A stretch of DNA of 64,000 bases from Agrococcus baldri. GTDB taxonomy: Bacteria > Actinomycetota > Actinomycetes > Actinomycetales > Microbacteriaceae. The position numbers and the translations under genes are program-made. Positions within the stretch are counted from its first letter, which is position 1. Each line of letters begins with the position of its first letter. Location of the stretch: positions 620,001 through 684,000 of the forward strand of contig FOZN01000001.1 in assembly GCA_900114805.1 (NCBI GenBank), read 5' to 3'. The notes below the pieces were generated by a model, which saw nothing but the letters and a program-made list of their open reading frames with translations, had not been told where the DNA came from and did no database searches. Of this stretch, positions 41,357-51,669 are shown piece by piece.

Positions 41357-43141
41357 TCAGGCGGCGGGCTCCGGCCGGGTGCGCACGGTGTCGGCCGTCG
41401 GCAGCGCGCTCAGCGGCACGATGTCGGGGGCCTCCAGCCGCGCGCGGTCGGCCGACTCGTCGTCCGGCAGCTCCTGGCTCTGCAGCTCGGCGGCCACCCG
41501 CTTGTTGTACGTGTTGACCTCCTGCTCGACGCGCGCGTCGTCCCAGCCCAGCGCATCCGCCATGATCCTCGCGGCGATCGGAGCCGCGGCGACGCCGCGG
41601 TCCCACGCCTCGATGGAGATGCGCGTGCGGCGGGCCAGCACGTCGTCGAGGTGCAGCGCACCCTCGTGGGTGCAGGCGTAGCGCACCTCTGCCCCGATGT
41701 AGTCGTCGGCACCCGGCAGCGGTTCGGCGAGCGACTCGTCCTTGCGGATCATGTCGAGCAGCTCGTCGGTGAGCGTGCCGTAGCGGTTCAGCAGGTGCTC
41801 GATGCGGTGCTTGTGGAGGCCGAAGGCGCGCGCGATCTTGGAGCGCTTGTTCCAGGCCGCCTTGTAGCCCTCCGCGCCCAGCAGCGGGATGTCGGCCGTG
41901 CACGACTCGGGCACCTTGCCATCGAGCGAGGTGGCGACCTCGTCGATCGCGTCCTTGCCCATCACGCGGTAGGTGGTGAACTTGCCGCCCGCGATGATCA
42001 CCAGGCCCGGCACCGTGTGGCCGACGTGGTGCTCGCGCGAGAGGCTCGCGGTCGACGAGCCGTCGCCCGCCGCCAGCAGCGGGCGCAGGCCCGCGTAGAC
42101 GCCTTCGACGTCGGCGCGCGTGAGCTTCGTCGCGAGCACCCGGTTGACGTTGTCGAGGATGTAGTCGATGTCGGCGGCGGTCGCCGCCGGGTGCGCCTTG
42201 TCGAGCTGCCAGTCGGTGTCGGTGGTGCCGACGATCCAGTGCCGGCCCCACGGGATGACGAACAGCACGCTCTTCTCGGTGCGGAGGATCATGCCCATCG
42301 TCGAGTGGAAGCGGTCGCGCGGCACCACCAGGTGCACGCCCTTCGAGGCGCGCACCTTGATCTCGCCGCGAGCGCCGACCATCGCCTGCGTGTCGCCCGT
42401 CCAGACGCCGGTGGCGTTGACGACCTGCTTCGCGCGGATCTCGAACTGCTCGCCGGTCTCGTAGTCGTGCGCCTGCACGCCCACCACCCGCTCGCCGACC
42501 TTGAGGAAGCCCTCGGCCCGCACGCGGCTGGCGACGTGAGCGCCGTAGAAGGAGGCGGTGCGGGCGACGGTGGCGACGTAGCGGGCGTCGTCCATCTGCG
42601 CGTCGTAGTAGGAGAGGCCGCCGATGACCTTGTCGGTGTCGAGGGAGGGGAGCTCCTTCTGCAGCCGCTTCTTCGACAGGTGGCGGTGCAGCGGCACGCC
42701 GGGCTTCATGAAGCCCGTGTAGCTGAACGCGTCGTACATGGCCATGCCGGCGCCGATGTAGGCGCGCTCGATCACGGGCGTCTCGAGCGGGTAGAGGAAC
42801 TCCACCGGCTTCACCAGGTGCGGGGCGAGCCGCTGCAGCAGCAGGCCGCGCTCGACGAGCGCCTCGCGCACGAGCTCGAAGTTCATCTGCTCGAGGTAGC
42901 GGATGCCGCCGTGGATGAGCTTCGACGAGCGGCTCGAGGTGCCGGAGGCGAAGTCGCGCGCCTCGATCAGCCCCACCCGCAGGCCGCGGGTGACGGCGTC
43001 GAGCGCCGCGCCGGTGCCGACGATGCCGCCGCCGATCACGAGCACGTCGACCTCGCGGTCGCGCATCGACGCGATCGCGTCCGCTCGCTCCTCGGGGCCG
43101 AGCTTCCTCGACCGACTCACGCTGTTGGTGGTCTCAGCCAT
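41357..43141 (-). CDS. glpD: glycerol-3-phosphate dehydrogenase (FAD-dependent, aerobic)
   Basis: 594 residues. The N-terminal FAD-binding motif VLVIGGGIVGTGAALDA and GTSSRSSKLIHGGIRYLE identify GlpD, as do FVIPWGRHWIVGTTDTDW and GGKFTTYR, and a C-terminal helical cap. It oxidises glycerol-3-phosphate to DHAP at the membrane, feeding quinone. The start is ATG 43139-43141 with GGAGG four bases before it. Downstream of guaB3 by 38 bases. Confidence 0.95.
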   Translation of the reverse strand: MAETTNSVSRSRKLGPEERADAIASMRDREVDVLVIGGGIVGTGAALDAVTRGLRVGLIEARDFASGTSSRSSKLIHGGIRYLEQMNFELVREALVERGLLLQRLAPHLVKPVEFLYPLETPVIERAYIGAGMAMYDAFSYTGFMKPGVPLHRHLSKKRLQKELPSLDTDKVIGGLSYYDAQMDDARYVATVARTASFYGAHVASRVRAEGFLKVGERVVGVQAHDYETGEQFEIRAKQVVNATGVWTGDTQAMVGARGEIKVRASKGVHLVVPRDRFHSTMGMILRTEKSVLFVIPWGRHWIVGTTDTDWQLDKAHPAATAADIDYILDNVNRVLATKLTRADVEGVYAGLRPLLAAGDGSSTASLSREHHVGHTVPGLVIIAGGKFTTYRVMGKDAIDEVATSLDGKVPESCTADIPLLGAEGYKAAWNKRSKIARAFGLHKHRIEHLLNRYGTLTDELLDMIRKDESLAEPLPGADDYIGAEVRYACTHEGALHLDDVLARRTRISIEAWDRGVAAAPIAARIMADALGWDDARVEQEVNTYNKRVAAELQSQELPDDESADRARLEAPDIVPLSALPTADTVRTRPEPAA

Positions 43142-43179
43142 GGATCCTCCTTCGGTACGTCGCCCCGATCGGGGCTTCT

Positions 43180-44304
43180 CTAGCGCGGTGGGTTCGCCTC
43201 GACGACCACGTCGATCCGCTGGAACTCCTTGAGATCCTTGTAGCCGGTCGTCGACATGGCCTTGCGCAGAGCGCCCATGATGTTCGCCGTGCCGTCGGCG
43301 ACGGGCGATGGACCGTTCAGCACCACGTCGAGCTGGCCGATCTGGTCGACCTGCACGCGGTTGCCGCGCGGCAGCTTCTGGTTGTGCGCCTCCGGGCCCC
43401 AGTGCCAGCCGCGACCGGGCGCATCCGTCGCCCGCGCCAGCGCGGTGCCCAGCATCACGCTGTCGGCGCCGCACGCGAGCGCCTTCACGATCTGGCCGGA
43501 GGTGCCGAGCGAGCCATCGGCGATGACGTGCACGTAGCGCCCGCCCGACTCGTCGAGGTAGTCGCGGCGCGCGGCGGCGACATCGCTGACCGCGGTCGCC
43601 ATGGGAGCCGCGACGCCGAGCACGCGCTCGCTCGTCGAGGCCGCTCCCCCGCCGAAGCCGACCAGCACGCCGGCCGCGCCCGTGCGCATCAGGTGCAGGG
43701 CGGCCGTGTAGGTGACCACGCCCCCGACCACCACGGGCACGTCGAGCTCGTAGATGAACCGCTTGAGGTTGAGGGGCGTGCCGGCCTCTGCGGAGACGTG
43801 CTCGGCGCTGACGGTCGCGCCGCGGATGACCATCAGGTCGACGCCGGCGGCGAGCACCGTCTCGTAGTGCTCCTGCACGGCCTGCGGGCTGAGGCTGCCG
43901 GAGACCACCACGCCCGCGTCGCGGATCTGCGCCAGCCGATCGCGGATCAGCTCGGGCTTGATCGGCTCGGCGTAGATCTCGCGCATGCGGTTGGTGGCGA
44001 GGTCGGCGGGCAGGCCGGCAATCTCGGCCAGCAGCGGCTCGGGGTCGTCGTAGCGCGTCCAGACGCCCTCGAGGTTGAGCACGCCGAGGCCGCCGGCACG
44101 CCCGAGCGCGATCGCGGTCGCGGGGCTCATCACCGAGTCGGTCGGGGCGCCCAGCACGGGGATCTCGAACTTGAACGCGTCGATCTGCCACTGCAGCGAG
44201 ACCAGATCGCTGTCGCGCGTGCGCCGCGACGGCACGATGCTGATGTCGTCGAACCCGTAGCCCGTACGAGCGCGCTTGCTGCGGCCGATCTCGATCTCCG
44301 TCAC
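43180..44304 (-). CDS. guaB3: GuaB3-family IMP dehydrogenase-related protein
   Basis: 374 residues, a TIM-barrel oxidoreductase without the two CBS domains that GuaB has. Family features are YGFDDISIVPSRRTRD, GAPTDSVMSPATAIALGRAGGLGVLN, VVVGGVVTYTAALHLMRTG, GGGAASTSER at the active loop and YVHVIADGSLGTSG. The loop has no cysteine, unlike the GSICTT of the guaB product in this window. That is common in actinobacterial GuaB3 as I recall. Its activity is debated, so a role in purine metabolism is only inferred. Start ATG 44302-44304. Confidence 0.92.
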   Translation of the reverse strand: MTEIEIGRSKRARTGYGFDDISIVPSRRTRDSDLVSLQWQIDAFKFEIPVLGAPTDSVMSPATAIALGRAGGLGVLNLEGVWTRYDDPEPLLAEIAGLPADLATNRMREIYAEPIKPELIRDRLAQIRDAGVVVSGSLSPQAVQEHYETVLAAGVDLMVIRGATVSAEHVSAEAGTPLNLKRFIYELDVPVVVGGVVTYTAALHLMRTGAAGVLVGFGGGAASTSERVLGVAAPMATAVSDVAAARRDYLDESGGRYVHVIADGSLGTSGQIVKALACGADSVMLGTALARATDAPGRGWHWGPEAHNQKLPRGNRVQVDQIGQLDVVLNGPSPVADGTANIMGALRKAMSTTGYKDLKEFQRIDVVVEANPPR

Positions 44305-44321
44305 TCCTTCAGCCTATCGCC

Positions 44322-44367
44322 GCCGATCCGGGCGGCCGCCCAGGTTCGCGGCCGCCGGGCGATCGGC
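44322..44367 (-). terminator. hairpin terminator of the DUF4097-padR operon
   Basis: Two stacked stems: GCCGATC (44322-44328) with GATCGGC (44361-44367), and GGCGGCCGC (44331-44339) with GCGGCCGCC (44348-44356). It lies directly after the padR stop and before guaB3. Confidence 0.78.
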
Positions 44368-44371
44368 GCCC

Positions 44372-45166
44372 TCAGCCGCCGAGCGCGCTCTTGATGCGCA
44401 GCAGCGCCGCCTCCAGCTCGCGCCGCACGGCCGCCGCGCGCTCGCTCGTCATGTGCTCGCCGCGCTCCCGCCTGGCCGCCTCGCGCACCTGCTGCCGGAA
44501 GTCGCTCAGCGCCAGGTCGACGTCGTGAACCGCCATCCGCGCCGCGGCCTTCGCGCTCGTGTGCGAGGCAGTCGCCCCCTCCGACCTCCGCGGCCACACG
44601 TCGTCCGCGTGCGCGGCGGCGTCGAGCCACGCCTGCGTGGCCTCGTCGGTCGAGTCGGGTGCGCCGGGTCGTGGCGGTGCCGATGTGCTGCCCCGGCCGG
44701 CGGCTGGCGATCGCGGCGCGCTCGGCGCGCTCGGCGCACCGGGCGTGCTCGTGCCGGGCGCCGAGGCGCGTGCGCTCGCGCGCGCGTCGCGCTCGGCCAC
44801 GGCGAGGTCGGCGCGCAGCGCCTCCATCGCCGACTTCACGCCCGCCCGCACGTCCGCGGCCATCCGCCGCACCGAATCCGTGATCTCGCCCTCGAGCGCG
44901 TGCAGCTCCCCCTCGCGCCCGCGCAGCTCGGCGCGGCCGGTGTCGGTGATCTCGTACGTGGTCCTGCGCCCGTCAGCCGTCTTGGTGACCAGCCCCTCCT
45001 CCTCGAGCTTCGCCAGCCGCGGGTAGATGGTGCCGGCGCTGGGCGAATAGGTGCCGCCGAAGCGGTGCTCGAGCGCCTGCATGAGCTCGTAGCCGTGGCG
45101 CGGCGCCTCGGCCAGCAGGCTCAGCAGGTAGAGCCGCAGCGCGCCGTGGCCGAAGACGGGGGTCAT
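44372..45166 (-). CDS. PadR-family transcriptional regulator with long C-terminal extension
   Basis: 264 residues. The PadR winged helix is within residues 1-~95 (LYLLSLLAEAPRHGYELMQALEHRFGG, TIYPRLAKLEEEGLV, RRTTYEITDTGRAEL). The usual PadR is about 110-180 residues; this one has a Pro/Ala/Ser-rich linker (about 132-175) and a helical C-terminal part. The start is ATG 45164-45166, overlapping the DUF4097 stop by four bases (ATGA). Together they form a two-gene unit, presumably autoregulated at the palindrome upstream. Confidence 0.85.
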   Translation of the reverse strand: MTPVFGHGALRLYLLSLLAEAPRHGYELMQALEHRFGGTYSPSAGTIYPRLAKLEEEGLVTKTADGRRTTYEITDTGRAELRGREGELHALEGEITDSVRRMAADVRAGVKSAMEALRADLAVAERDARASARASAPGTSTPGAPSAPSAPRSPAAGRGSTSAPPRPGAPDSTDEATQAWLDAAAHADDVWPRRSEGATASHTSAKAAARMAVHDVDLALSDFRQQVREAARRERGEHMTSERAAAVRRELEAALLRIKSALGG

Positions 45167-46101
45167 GCGTCCCCCCTCGGCGCGTCCCGCAGCACCACGG
45201 TGACGTCGCCCGAGACCGTGTTGGCGCTGAAATCGAAGGCGTTCGTGCCGTCGACCACCTGGCGGCCACCGCGCCTCGGCAGCGCGATGCCGGCGATCGA
45301 GCTGCGGCCCGAGACCGTGCGGGTGGTCGCGGCGATGCCCTGACCGGCGTCGAGCCGCGCCGTCACGTCGCCCGAGACCGAGTTCGCGGTGATGCCGCGG
45401 GGCGAGCCGTGAACGTCGAGCACGACGTCGCCGCTGACGGTGTCGACGCCGATGACCTGGAGCGCGCCGGACGCCGTCACGTCGGCCGAGACGCCGTGCA
45501 CCGAGAGCCGGCCGGAGCCGCCCGAGACCTCGATGTCGCCGGAGACGGTGTTCAGGTCGAGGTCGCCCTCGTGCGACTCGACCTGCATCGCACCCGAGAC
45601 GGTGCTGAGGCTCGCGCGCGAGCGCAGCCCGGTGACCAGTGCGGATGCGTTGACCTGGCCGAGCGAGAGCGCCACGTGCCGAGGTACGACGATGCTCAGC
45701 TCCACTCGGGCGCGCACGCCGACGAGGGCCTTCACCGACTGCCACACGTCGTCCCAGCTCATCTTTGGGTGGGAGATCGAGAGGCGGCCCTGCTCGAGCG
45801 TGACCGTGAGGTCGCGGCCTTCGACGCGGTGCACCTCGACCCGCGCGGTCGGCTCGTCGTGGCCGACGATGTCGACGCTGCCGCCGACGATGCCCACGCG
45901 CAGCGCGGTCACCGCGTCGATGTCGATGACCCGACTCTGACCCTCGCCGATCGTCCAGCGCTCGGTGATCGTGTCGGCGCCCGACGCTGTCGCGCCCGAG
46001 GCGCTGCGCGGCTTCGTGTCGCCGCTCCCCTGCGCGCCGAAGCCGTCGGCCCCGCCGCTCCACTGCGAGCCCTCGGCCTCGCCGCCCCACTGCTCGTTCA
46101 T
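45163..46101 (-). CDS. DUF4097-family protein with repeated beta-helix-like strands
   Basis: 312 residues. After a charged glycine-rich N-terminus comes a repetitive set of strands with NTVSGDI-, DTVSGDV- and NSVSGDV-like motifs (about 190-300), the hallmark of DUF4097/DUF4098 adhesin-like beta-solenoids. No signal peptide. Its ATG (46099-46101) has an AGGAGAG site upstream, and it is coupled to the padR gene. Such pairs are common in actinobacteria and are linked with cell-envelope responses; that role is inferred. Confidence 0.82.
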   Translation of the reverse strand: MNEQWGGEAEGSQWSGGADGFGAQGSGDTKPRSASGATASGADTITERWTIGEGQSRVIDIDAVTALRVGIVGGSVDIVGHDEPTARVEVHRVEGRDLTVTLEQGRLSISHPKMSWDDVWQSVKALVGVRARVELSIVVPRHVALSLGQVNASALVTGLRSRASLSTVSGAMQVESHEGDLDLNTVSGDIEVSGGSGRLSVHGVSADVTASGALQVIGVDTVSGDVVLDVHGSPRGITANSVSGDVTARLDAGQGIAATTRTVSGRSSIAGIALPRRGGRQVVDGTNAFDFSANTVSGDVTVVLRDAPRGDA

Positions 46102-46143
46102 CGTGCTCTCCTGCCCTGCGCGCTGGCCCCGCTGGCCGCCACT

Positions 46144-46184
46144 CGCGATATATCGCGTTCTTGGCAAGTCACGCTATATCGCGT
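46144..46184. promoter_or_regulatory. palindromic operator candidate of the DUF4097-padR unit
   Basis: A perfect 14-bp palindrome, CGCGATATATCGCG (46144-46157), followed 13 bases later by a close partial copy, ACGCTATATCGCGT (46171-46184). It lies 43-83 bases upstream of the DUF4097 ATG, where the promoter must be. PadR regulators usually bind short inverted repeats near their own promoter, so this is the most likely operator. The palindrome is seen; the binding is inferred. Confidence 0.6.
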
Positions 46185-46226
46185 CTTCCGCGAGCGCAAC
46201 CCCTTTCTCCGCGCAACTCGCGGCTC

Positions 46227-46292
46227 GAGCGGTGGAGCTGCCCGCGAGCGGGCCCCTCGCGGCTGCACCGCTGGCGGGCAGCTCCACCGGTC
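46227..46292. repeat. inverted 19-bp repeat pair upstream of the AbiEi-like gene
   Basis: GAGCGGTGGAGCTGCCCGC (46227-46245) and its inverted copy GCGGGCAGCTCCACCGGTC (46274-46292; 18 of 19 match) with a 28-base loop. The same motif recurs after the next gene, so it looks like a REP-type extragenic palindrome. Confidence 0.7.
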
Positions 46293-46389
46293 GAAGGCGG
46301 CCCCTCCCGCCGGTTACCCGGATGCGCTCCATCCACAGGAGTGCTCCTCGCTCGAGCGCGCGCCGGCCCGTTCGGGCACCCTCCACGGC

Positions 46390-47289
46390 ATGACGCTCCC
46401 CCTGTTCGATGCTCACGACGACGCTGAGCACAGGCACTTCCACGACCCCGCCTTCGCGCGCATCCGCCGTGGCTGGTACGTCGACCGAGCGGCGCTCGAA
46501 GCCCTGCCGCAGCACCAGCGGCACCTGCTCGACGTGCGCGCCGTCGCTGCCGCCCGTCCGAGAGCGATCTTCGCGAGGGAGTCCGCGCTCGTCCTCGCTG
46601 GACTCCCCGCCGGGATCCCGCAGGACGTGTTCACCATCGGGCGCACCGCCACCTCGGGGTATGCGAACGGCGTCCGCCATTCGCATGCAGCGATCGACGA
46701 CGCTGATGTCGTCGAGACGGACGGCATCGCCCACTGCTCCCCCGCGTACGCGCTCGCAGACATCGCGCGACGCGGGCGCCAGGTCGATGCGGTGAGCGCC
46801 CTCGACTGGGCGCTGCGAACGGGTGCCGTCGGGCGCGAGGCGGTCACCGATGCCCTCGCGCGGCAGGGGCGGCGAGGGCAACGGCGGGCGGCATGGGTGG
46901 TCGCGTTCGCAGACCCGCTCGCCGAGTCCGTGGGCGAATCTTGGAGTCGGGTCGCCTTCCACCGCATGGGCGCACCCAGCCCGCAGCTGCAGGTTCGAGT
47001 CATGACGCGACTCGGCCCGCGGTTCCCCGACTTCCTCTGGGAGCGGCCCGGGATGCGGCCGCTCGGCGGCGAGTTCGACGGCGCCGTCAAGTACGGCGTG
47101 CTCGCCGCGGCCAACGGGGTGCAGCCCGTCGATGCGGTGATCCGCGAGAAGCAGCGCGAGGATGCGCTGCGCGAGCACATCGACACGCTCCACTGGATGT
47201 GGGACTCCGTGCAGCACCCCGAGCGGCTGATGCGGATGCTCGCTGGCGCGCGCGTGCCCGTGCGGGGTGCGCTCCTGCCTGGCTGGTAG
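46390..47289 (+). CDS. AbiEi-antitoxin-like / DUF559-like protein (orphan)
   Basis: 299 residues. It resembles actinobacterial proteins annotated as type IV toxin-antitoxin AbiEi family: the N-terminal half has RIRRGWYVDRAALEALP and PRAIFARESALVLAGLP, followed by VRHSHAAIDDADVVETDGI, SPAYALADIARRG and a C-terminal GESWSRVAFHRMG, QLQVRVMT, GEFDGAVKYG segment like Vsr/DUF559 nuclease-fold proteins. No AbiEii-type nucleotidyltransferase toxin adjoins it, so the toxin-antitoxin role is doubtful. Palindromic repeats flank it on both sides. The start is ATG 46390; the upstream open frame to 45409 is a shadow. Confidence 0.65.
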   Translation: MTLPLFDAHDDAEHRHFHDPAFARIRRGWYVDRAALEALPQHQRHLLDVRAVAAARPRAIFARESALVLAGLPAGIPQDVFTIGRTATSGYANGVRHSHAAIDDADVVETDGIAHCSPAYALADIARRGRQVDAVSALDWALRTGAVGREAVTDALARQGRRGQRRAAWVVAFADPLAESVGESWSRVAFHRMGAPSPQLQVRVMTRLGPRFPDFLWERPGMRPLGGEFDGAVKYGVLAAANGVQPVDAVIREKQREDALREHIDTLHWMWDSVQHPERLMRMLAGARVPVRGALLPGW

Positions 47290-47333
47290 CCCCGGCGCGG
47301 AGCGGCGCGGTCCTCGTGGGACGCGAACCCGGT

Positions 47334-47421
47334 GAGCGGTGGACCTGCCCGCGACGGGGGGGGCTCCGCGAGGCCACTCCTCGCAGGCACCTCCACCGCT
47401 CGGCGGGCACTTCCACCGCTC
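47334..47421. repeat. further copies of the 19-bp palindrome motif downstream
   Basis: One direct copy, GAGCGGTGGACCTGCCCGC (47334-47352), and two inverted copies, GCAGGCACCTCCACCGCTC (47383-47401) and GCGGGCACTTCCACCGCTC (47403-47421), the last two with a 20-base period. With the upstream pair this makes five copies bracketing the AbiEi-like gene. Confidence 0.7.
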
Positions 47422-47523
47422 GGAGTGTGCGATGGGCTCACGGCAGGTCCCGCCGAGCGCCGGCGCGGCCGGGAGAGCAGAAGCCAGACGCGCGCGAGCA
47501 CGTCCGGCCTCTGACGGTACGGG

Positions 47524-49208
<1,685 letters not shown>

Positions 49209-50651
49209 GTGAAGACGTCCAGCAGACCTCGACGGAGAGGGCTGTGGCGAACGATCGCCGTCGCCCTCGCCGGCATGGCCTTGGCGACAGGCGGTGCGAC
49301 AGCTGTCGCCGCTGCTGAGCTCCCGGCCACCGAATCGACCGACCAGTTCACGTTCCAGGGCATCATCCGCGACGGGCAGACCCCGCTCGAAGGCGTCGAG
49401 ATCACGGTCACCGGCAACGGCGTCGAAGAGACCGTCGCGACCGACGCGAGCGGCGCCTGGTCGGTCGGCGTGGCCGATCCCGGCACCTACACGGTCTCCA
49501 TCGACACCGCGACGCTGCCTGACGGCGTCACGCTGCGCGGCCCGGAGTTCGAGAGCCGTGAGTTCACCACGGCCAGCACCTCGCAGATCGGCGTCCTCTT
49601 CCCCTTCGCCGCCTCAGGCGGCGGCGGCAGCACCGGCGGCGACACCGGCGACACCGGCAACACCGGCACCGGCGGCGACACCGGCACGGGCGACACCGGC
49701 GGCACGGGCGGCGACGCGGCCGATCCGGGCGGCGGCTCTGCCGCGACCGGCACCACCGACAACAGCTTCTGGTCGACCGTGCTGGCTCGCGCCGTCTCGG
49801 GTCTCGGCTTCGGCCTGCTCATGGCACTGGGCGCCATCGGCATCACGCTGATCTACGGCACCACCGGCGTCAGCAACTTCGCGCACGGCGAGCTGCTGAC
49901 CTTCGGCGGCATCGTCTTCTACGCCACCACGACGCTGGTCAACTGGCCGGTCTGGATCGCGGTGATCATCACCCTGGTGGCGTCGGCTGCACTCGGCTAT
50001 ATGCACGACTGGGCGATCTTCAAGCCGCTGCGCAAGCGCGGTGTCGGCCTGGTCCAGGTGCTGATCGTGACGATCGGCCTCTCGATCGCGCTGCGCTACT
50101 TCTTCCAGTTCCTCATCGGCGGCGGCATCCTCGGCCTGTCGGTCCCGCGCGGCGACATCCTGAACGTCGGTCCGATCGTGATGCGCACGGGCGACGTCGT
50201 CAGCATGGTCATCGCGATCGTGGTGCTCGTCGCCGTCGGCCTCTTCCTCACCCGCACGCGGCTCGGCAAGGCCACGCGCGCGGTGAGCGACAACGCCTCG
50301 CTGGCCTCGGCCTCTGGCATCGACGTCGACCGGGTGATCCGCATCGTCTGGGTGCTCGGCGCCCTGCTCACCGGCGGCTCCGGCATCCTCTACACGTACT
50401 TCATCGGCGCGAACATCAAGTGGGACGTCGGGTTCACCGTGCTGCTGCTGCTGTTCGCCGGCGTCACACTCGGCGGCCTCGGCAGCGCGTTCGGCGCCCT
50501 CGTCGGCGCCGTGGTGGTCGGGCTCGTGACCGAGCTCTCGACGCTGTGGATCGCCGCCGACCTCCGCTACGCGGTGGCGCTGCTGGTGCTGATCCTGGTG
50601 CTGCTGTTCCGACCGCAGGGCATCCTCGGTCGCAGGGAAAGGGTTGGTTGA
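49209..50651 (+). CDS. livH: LivH-type branched-chain amino acid permease fused to a secreted Ig-like domain
   Basis: 480 residues. A signal peptide (1-35; MALATGGATAVAAA cleavage region) is followed by a beta-sandwich/transthyretin-like domain of the carboxypeptidase-regulatory type (about 45-130: FQGIIRDGQTPLEGVEITVTG, split, ASGAWSVGVADPGTYTVSID), a Gly/Asp/Thr linker (about 135-185) and the LivH permease (about 195-475: IYGTTGVSNFAHGELLTFGG, GLVTELSTLWI, LFRPQGILGRRE). Normal LivH is ~290 residues. The start is GTG 49209-49211 with GGAGG upstream. Membrane part of an ABC importer with LivM. Confidence 0.85.
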   Translation: MKTSSRPRRRGLWRTIAVALAGMALATGGATAVAAAELPATESTDQFTFQGIIRDGQTPLEGVEITVTGNGVEETVATDASGAWSVGVADPGTYTVSIDTATLPDGVTLRGPEFESREFTTASTSQIGVLFPFAASGGGGSTGGDTGDTGNTGTGGDTGTGDTGGTGGDAADPGGGSAATGTTDNSFWSTVLARAVSGLGFGLLMALGAIGITLIYGTTGVSNFAHGELLTFGGIVFYATTTLVNWPVWIAVIITLVASAALGYMHDWAIFKPLRKRGVGLVQVLIVTIGLSIALRYFFQFLIGGGILGLSVPRGDILNVGPIVMRTGDVVSMVIAIVVLVAVGLFLTRTRLGKATRAVSDNASLASASGIDVDRVIRIVWVLGALLTGGSGILYTYFIGANIKWDVGFTVLLLLFAGVTLGGLGSAFGALVGAVVVGLVTELSTLWIAADLRYAVALLVLILVLLFRPQGILGRRERVG

Positions 50652-50652
50652 C

Positions 50653-51669
50653 ATGGACTTCCTCGCGATTCTCAGCAACGCCGCGGGCGAGATCCTCTCC
50701 CCCACCACGGCGGCCTTCGCCCTCGCCACGATCGGCCTCAACGTGCACTTCGGCTATGCGGGCCTGCTCAACTTCGGTCAGGCTGCGTTCATGGCCGTGG
50801 GCGCCTACGCCTTCGCCATCTTCACGATGCAGGTCGACCCCACCGCAAGCCTCGGCTGGCCGGTGTGGCTGTCGTTCCTGGCCGCCGTCTTCGTCGCGAT
50901 CCTCGCGGCGGTGGCGTTCGGCCTGCTGCTCGGCATCCCCACGCTGCGGCTGCGCGGCGACTACCTGGCGATCGTGACGATCGCCGCGGCCGAGATCGTC
51001 CGCTTCACGATGCGCACCTCCGAGTACTCCACGGTCACCGGCGGCTCGCAGGGGCTTCGCGGGCAGGACTACAAGGGCGACATCGACGCGCTGAACCCGC
51101 TCACCGGCAGCACCTACGGCTTCGGCCCGTGGACCGCCACCGCCTACGACACCTGGGTGCGCATCCTCGCCTGGGGCCTCGTGATCGTGGCGCTCATCCT
51201 CGTCTGGCTGCTCATGCGCAGCCCGTGGGGCCGCGTCATCAAGGGCATCCGCGAGGACGAGGATGCGGTGCGGTCGCTGGGCAAGAACGTCTACGGCTAC
51301 AAGATGCAGGCCCTCATCCTCGGCGGTGTCATCGGCGGGCTCGCGGGCATCATGTTCGTGCTGCCCCGAGCGGTGCAGCCCGACAACTTCGCCACCGCCA
51401 TGACCTTCTACATCTGGACGGCCCTGCTGCTCGGCGGTGCGGCCACCGTGATCGGCCCGCTGCTCGGCTCGATCCTGTTCTGGGTGCTGCTGTCGTTCAC
51501 CGGCGGTCTGCTCAGCGGGCTGCAGTCGATCGGCGCCTTCGGCGACATGACCGGCACCCAGGCCGGCCAGCTGCGCTTCGTGCTCGTCGGCCTCGCGCTG
51601 ATAGCGATCGTCGTATTCAGACCGCAAGGCATCCTGGGCAACAAGAAGGAGCTGTCGTTCCATGTCTGA
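50653..51669 (+). CDS. livM: branched-chain amino acid ABC transporter permease LivM
   Basis: 338 residues with about ten helices and the LivM features LNVHFGYAGLLNFGQAAFMAVGAYA (split), GIPTLRLRGDYLAIVTI and FRPQGILGNKKEL at the end. Pairs with LivH. Start ATG 50653, one base after the livH stop. Confidence 0.93.
   Translation: MDFLAILSNAAGEILSPTTAAFALATIGLNVHFGYAGLLNFGQAAFMAVGAYAFAIFTMQVDPTASLGWPVWLSFLAAVFVAILAAVAFGLLLGIPTLRLRGDYLAIVTIAAAEIVRFTMRTSEYSTVTGGSQGLRGQDYKGDIDALNPLTGSTYGFGPWTATAYDTWVRILAWGLVIVALILVWLLMRSPWGRVIKGIREDEDAVRSLGKNVYGYKMQALILGGVIGGLAGIMFVLPRAVQPDNFATAMTFYIWTALLLGGAATVIGPLLGSILFWVLLSFTGGLLSGLQSIGAFGDMTGTQAGQLRFVLVGLALIAIVVFRPQGILGNKKELSFHV

Noticed and set aside
46144-47421. 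CRISPR array in the palindromic repeats near the AbiEi-like gene
   Set aside because: Copies are both direct and inverted, unevenly spaced and without unique spacers of constant length, so they are not a CRISPR.
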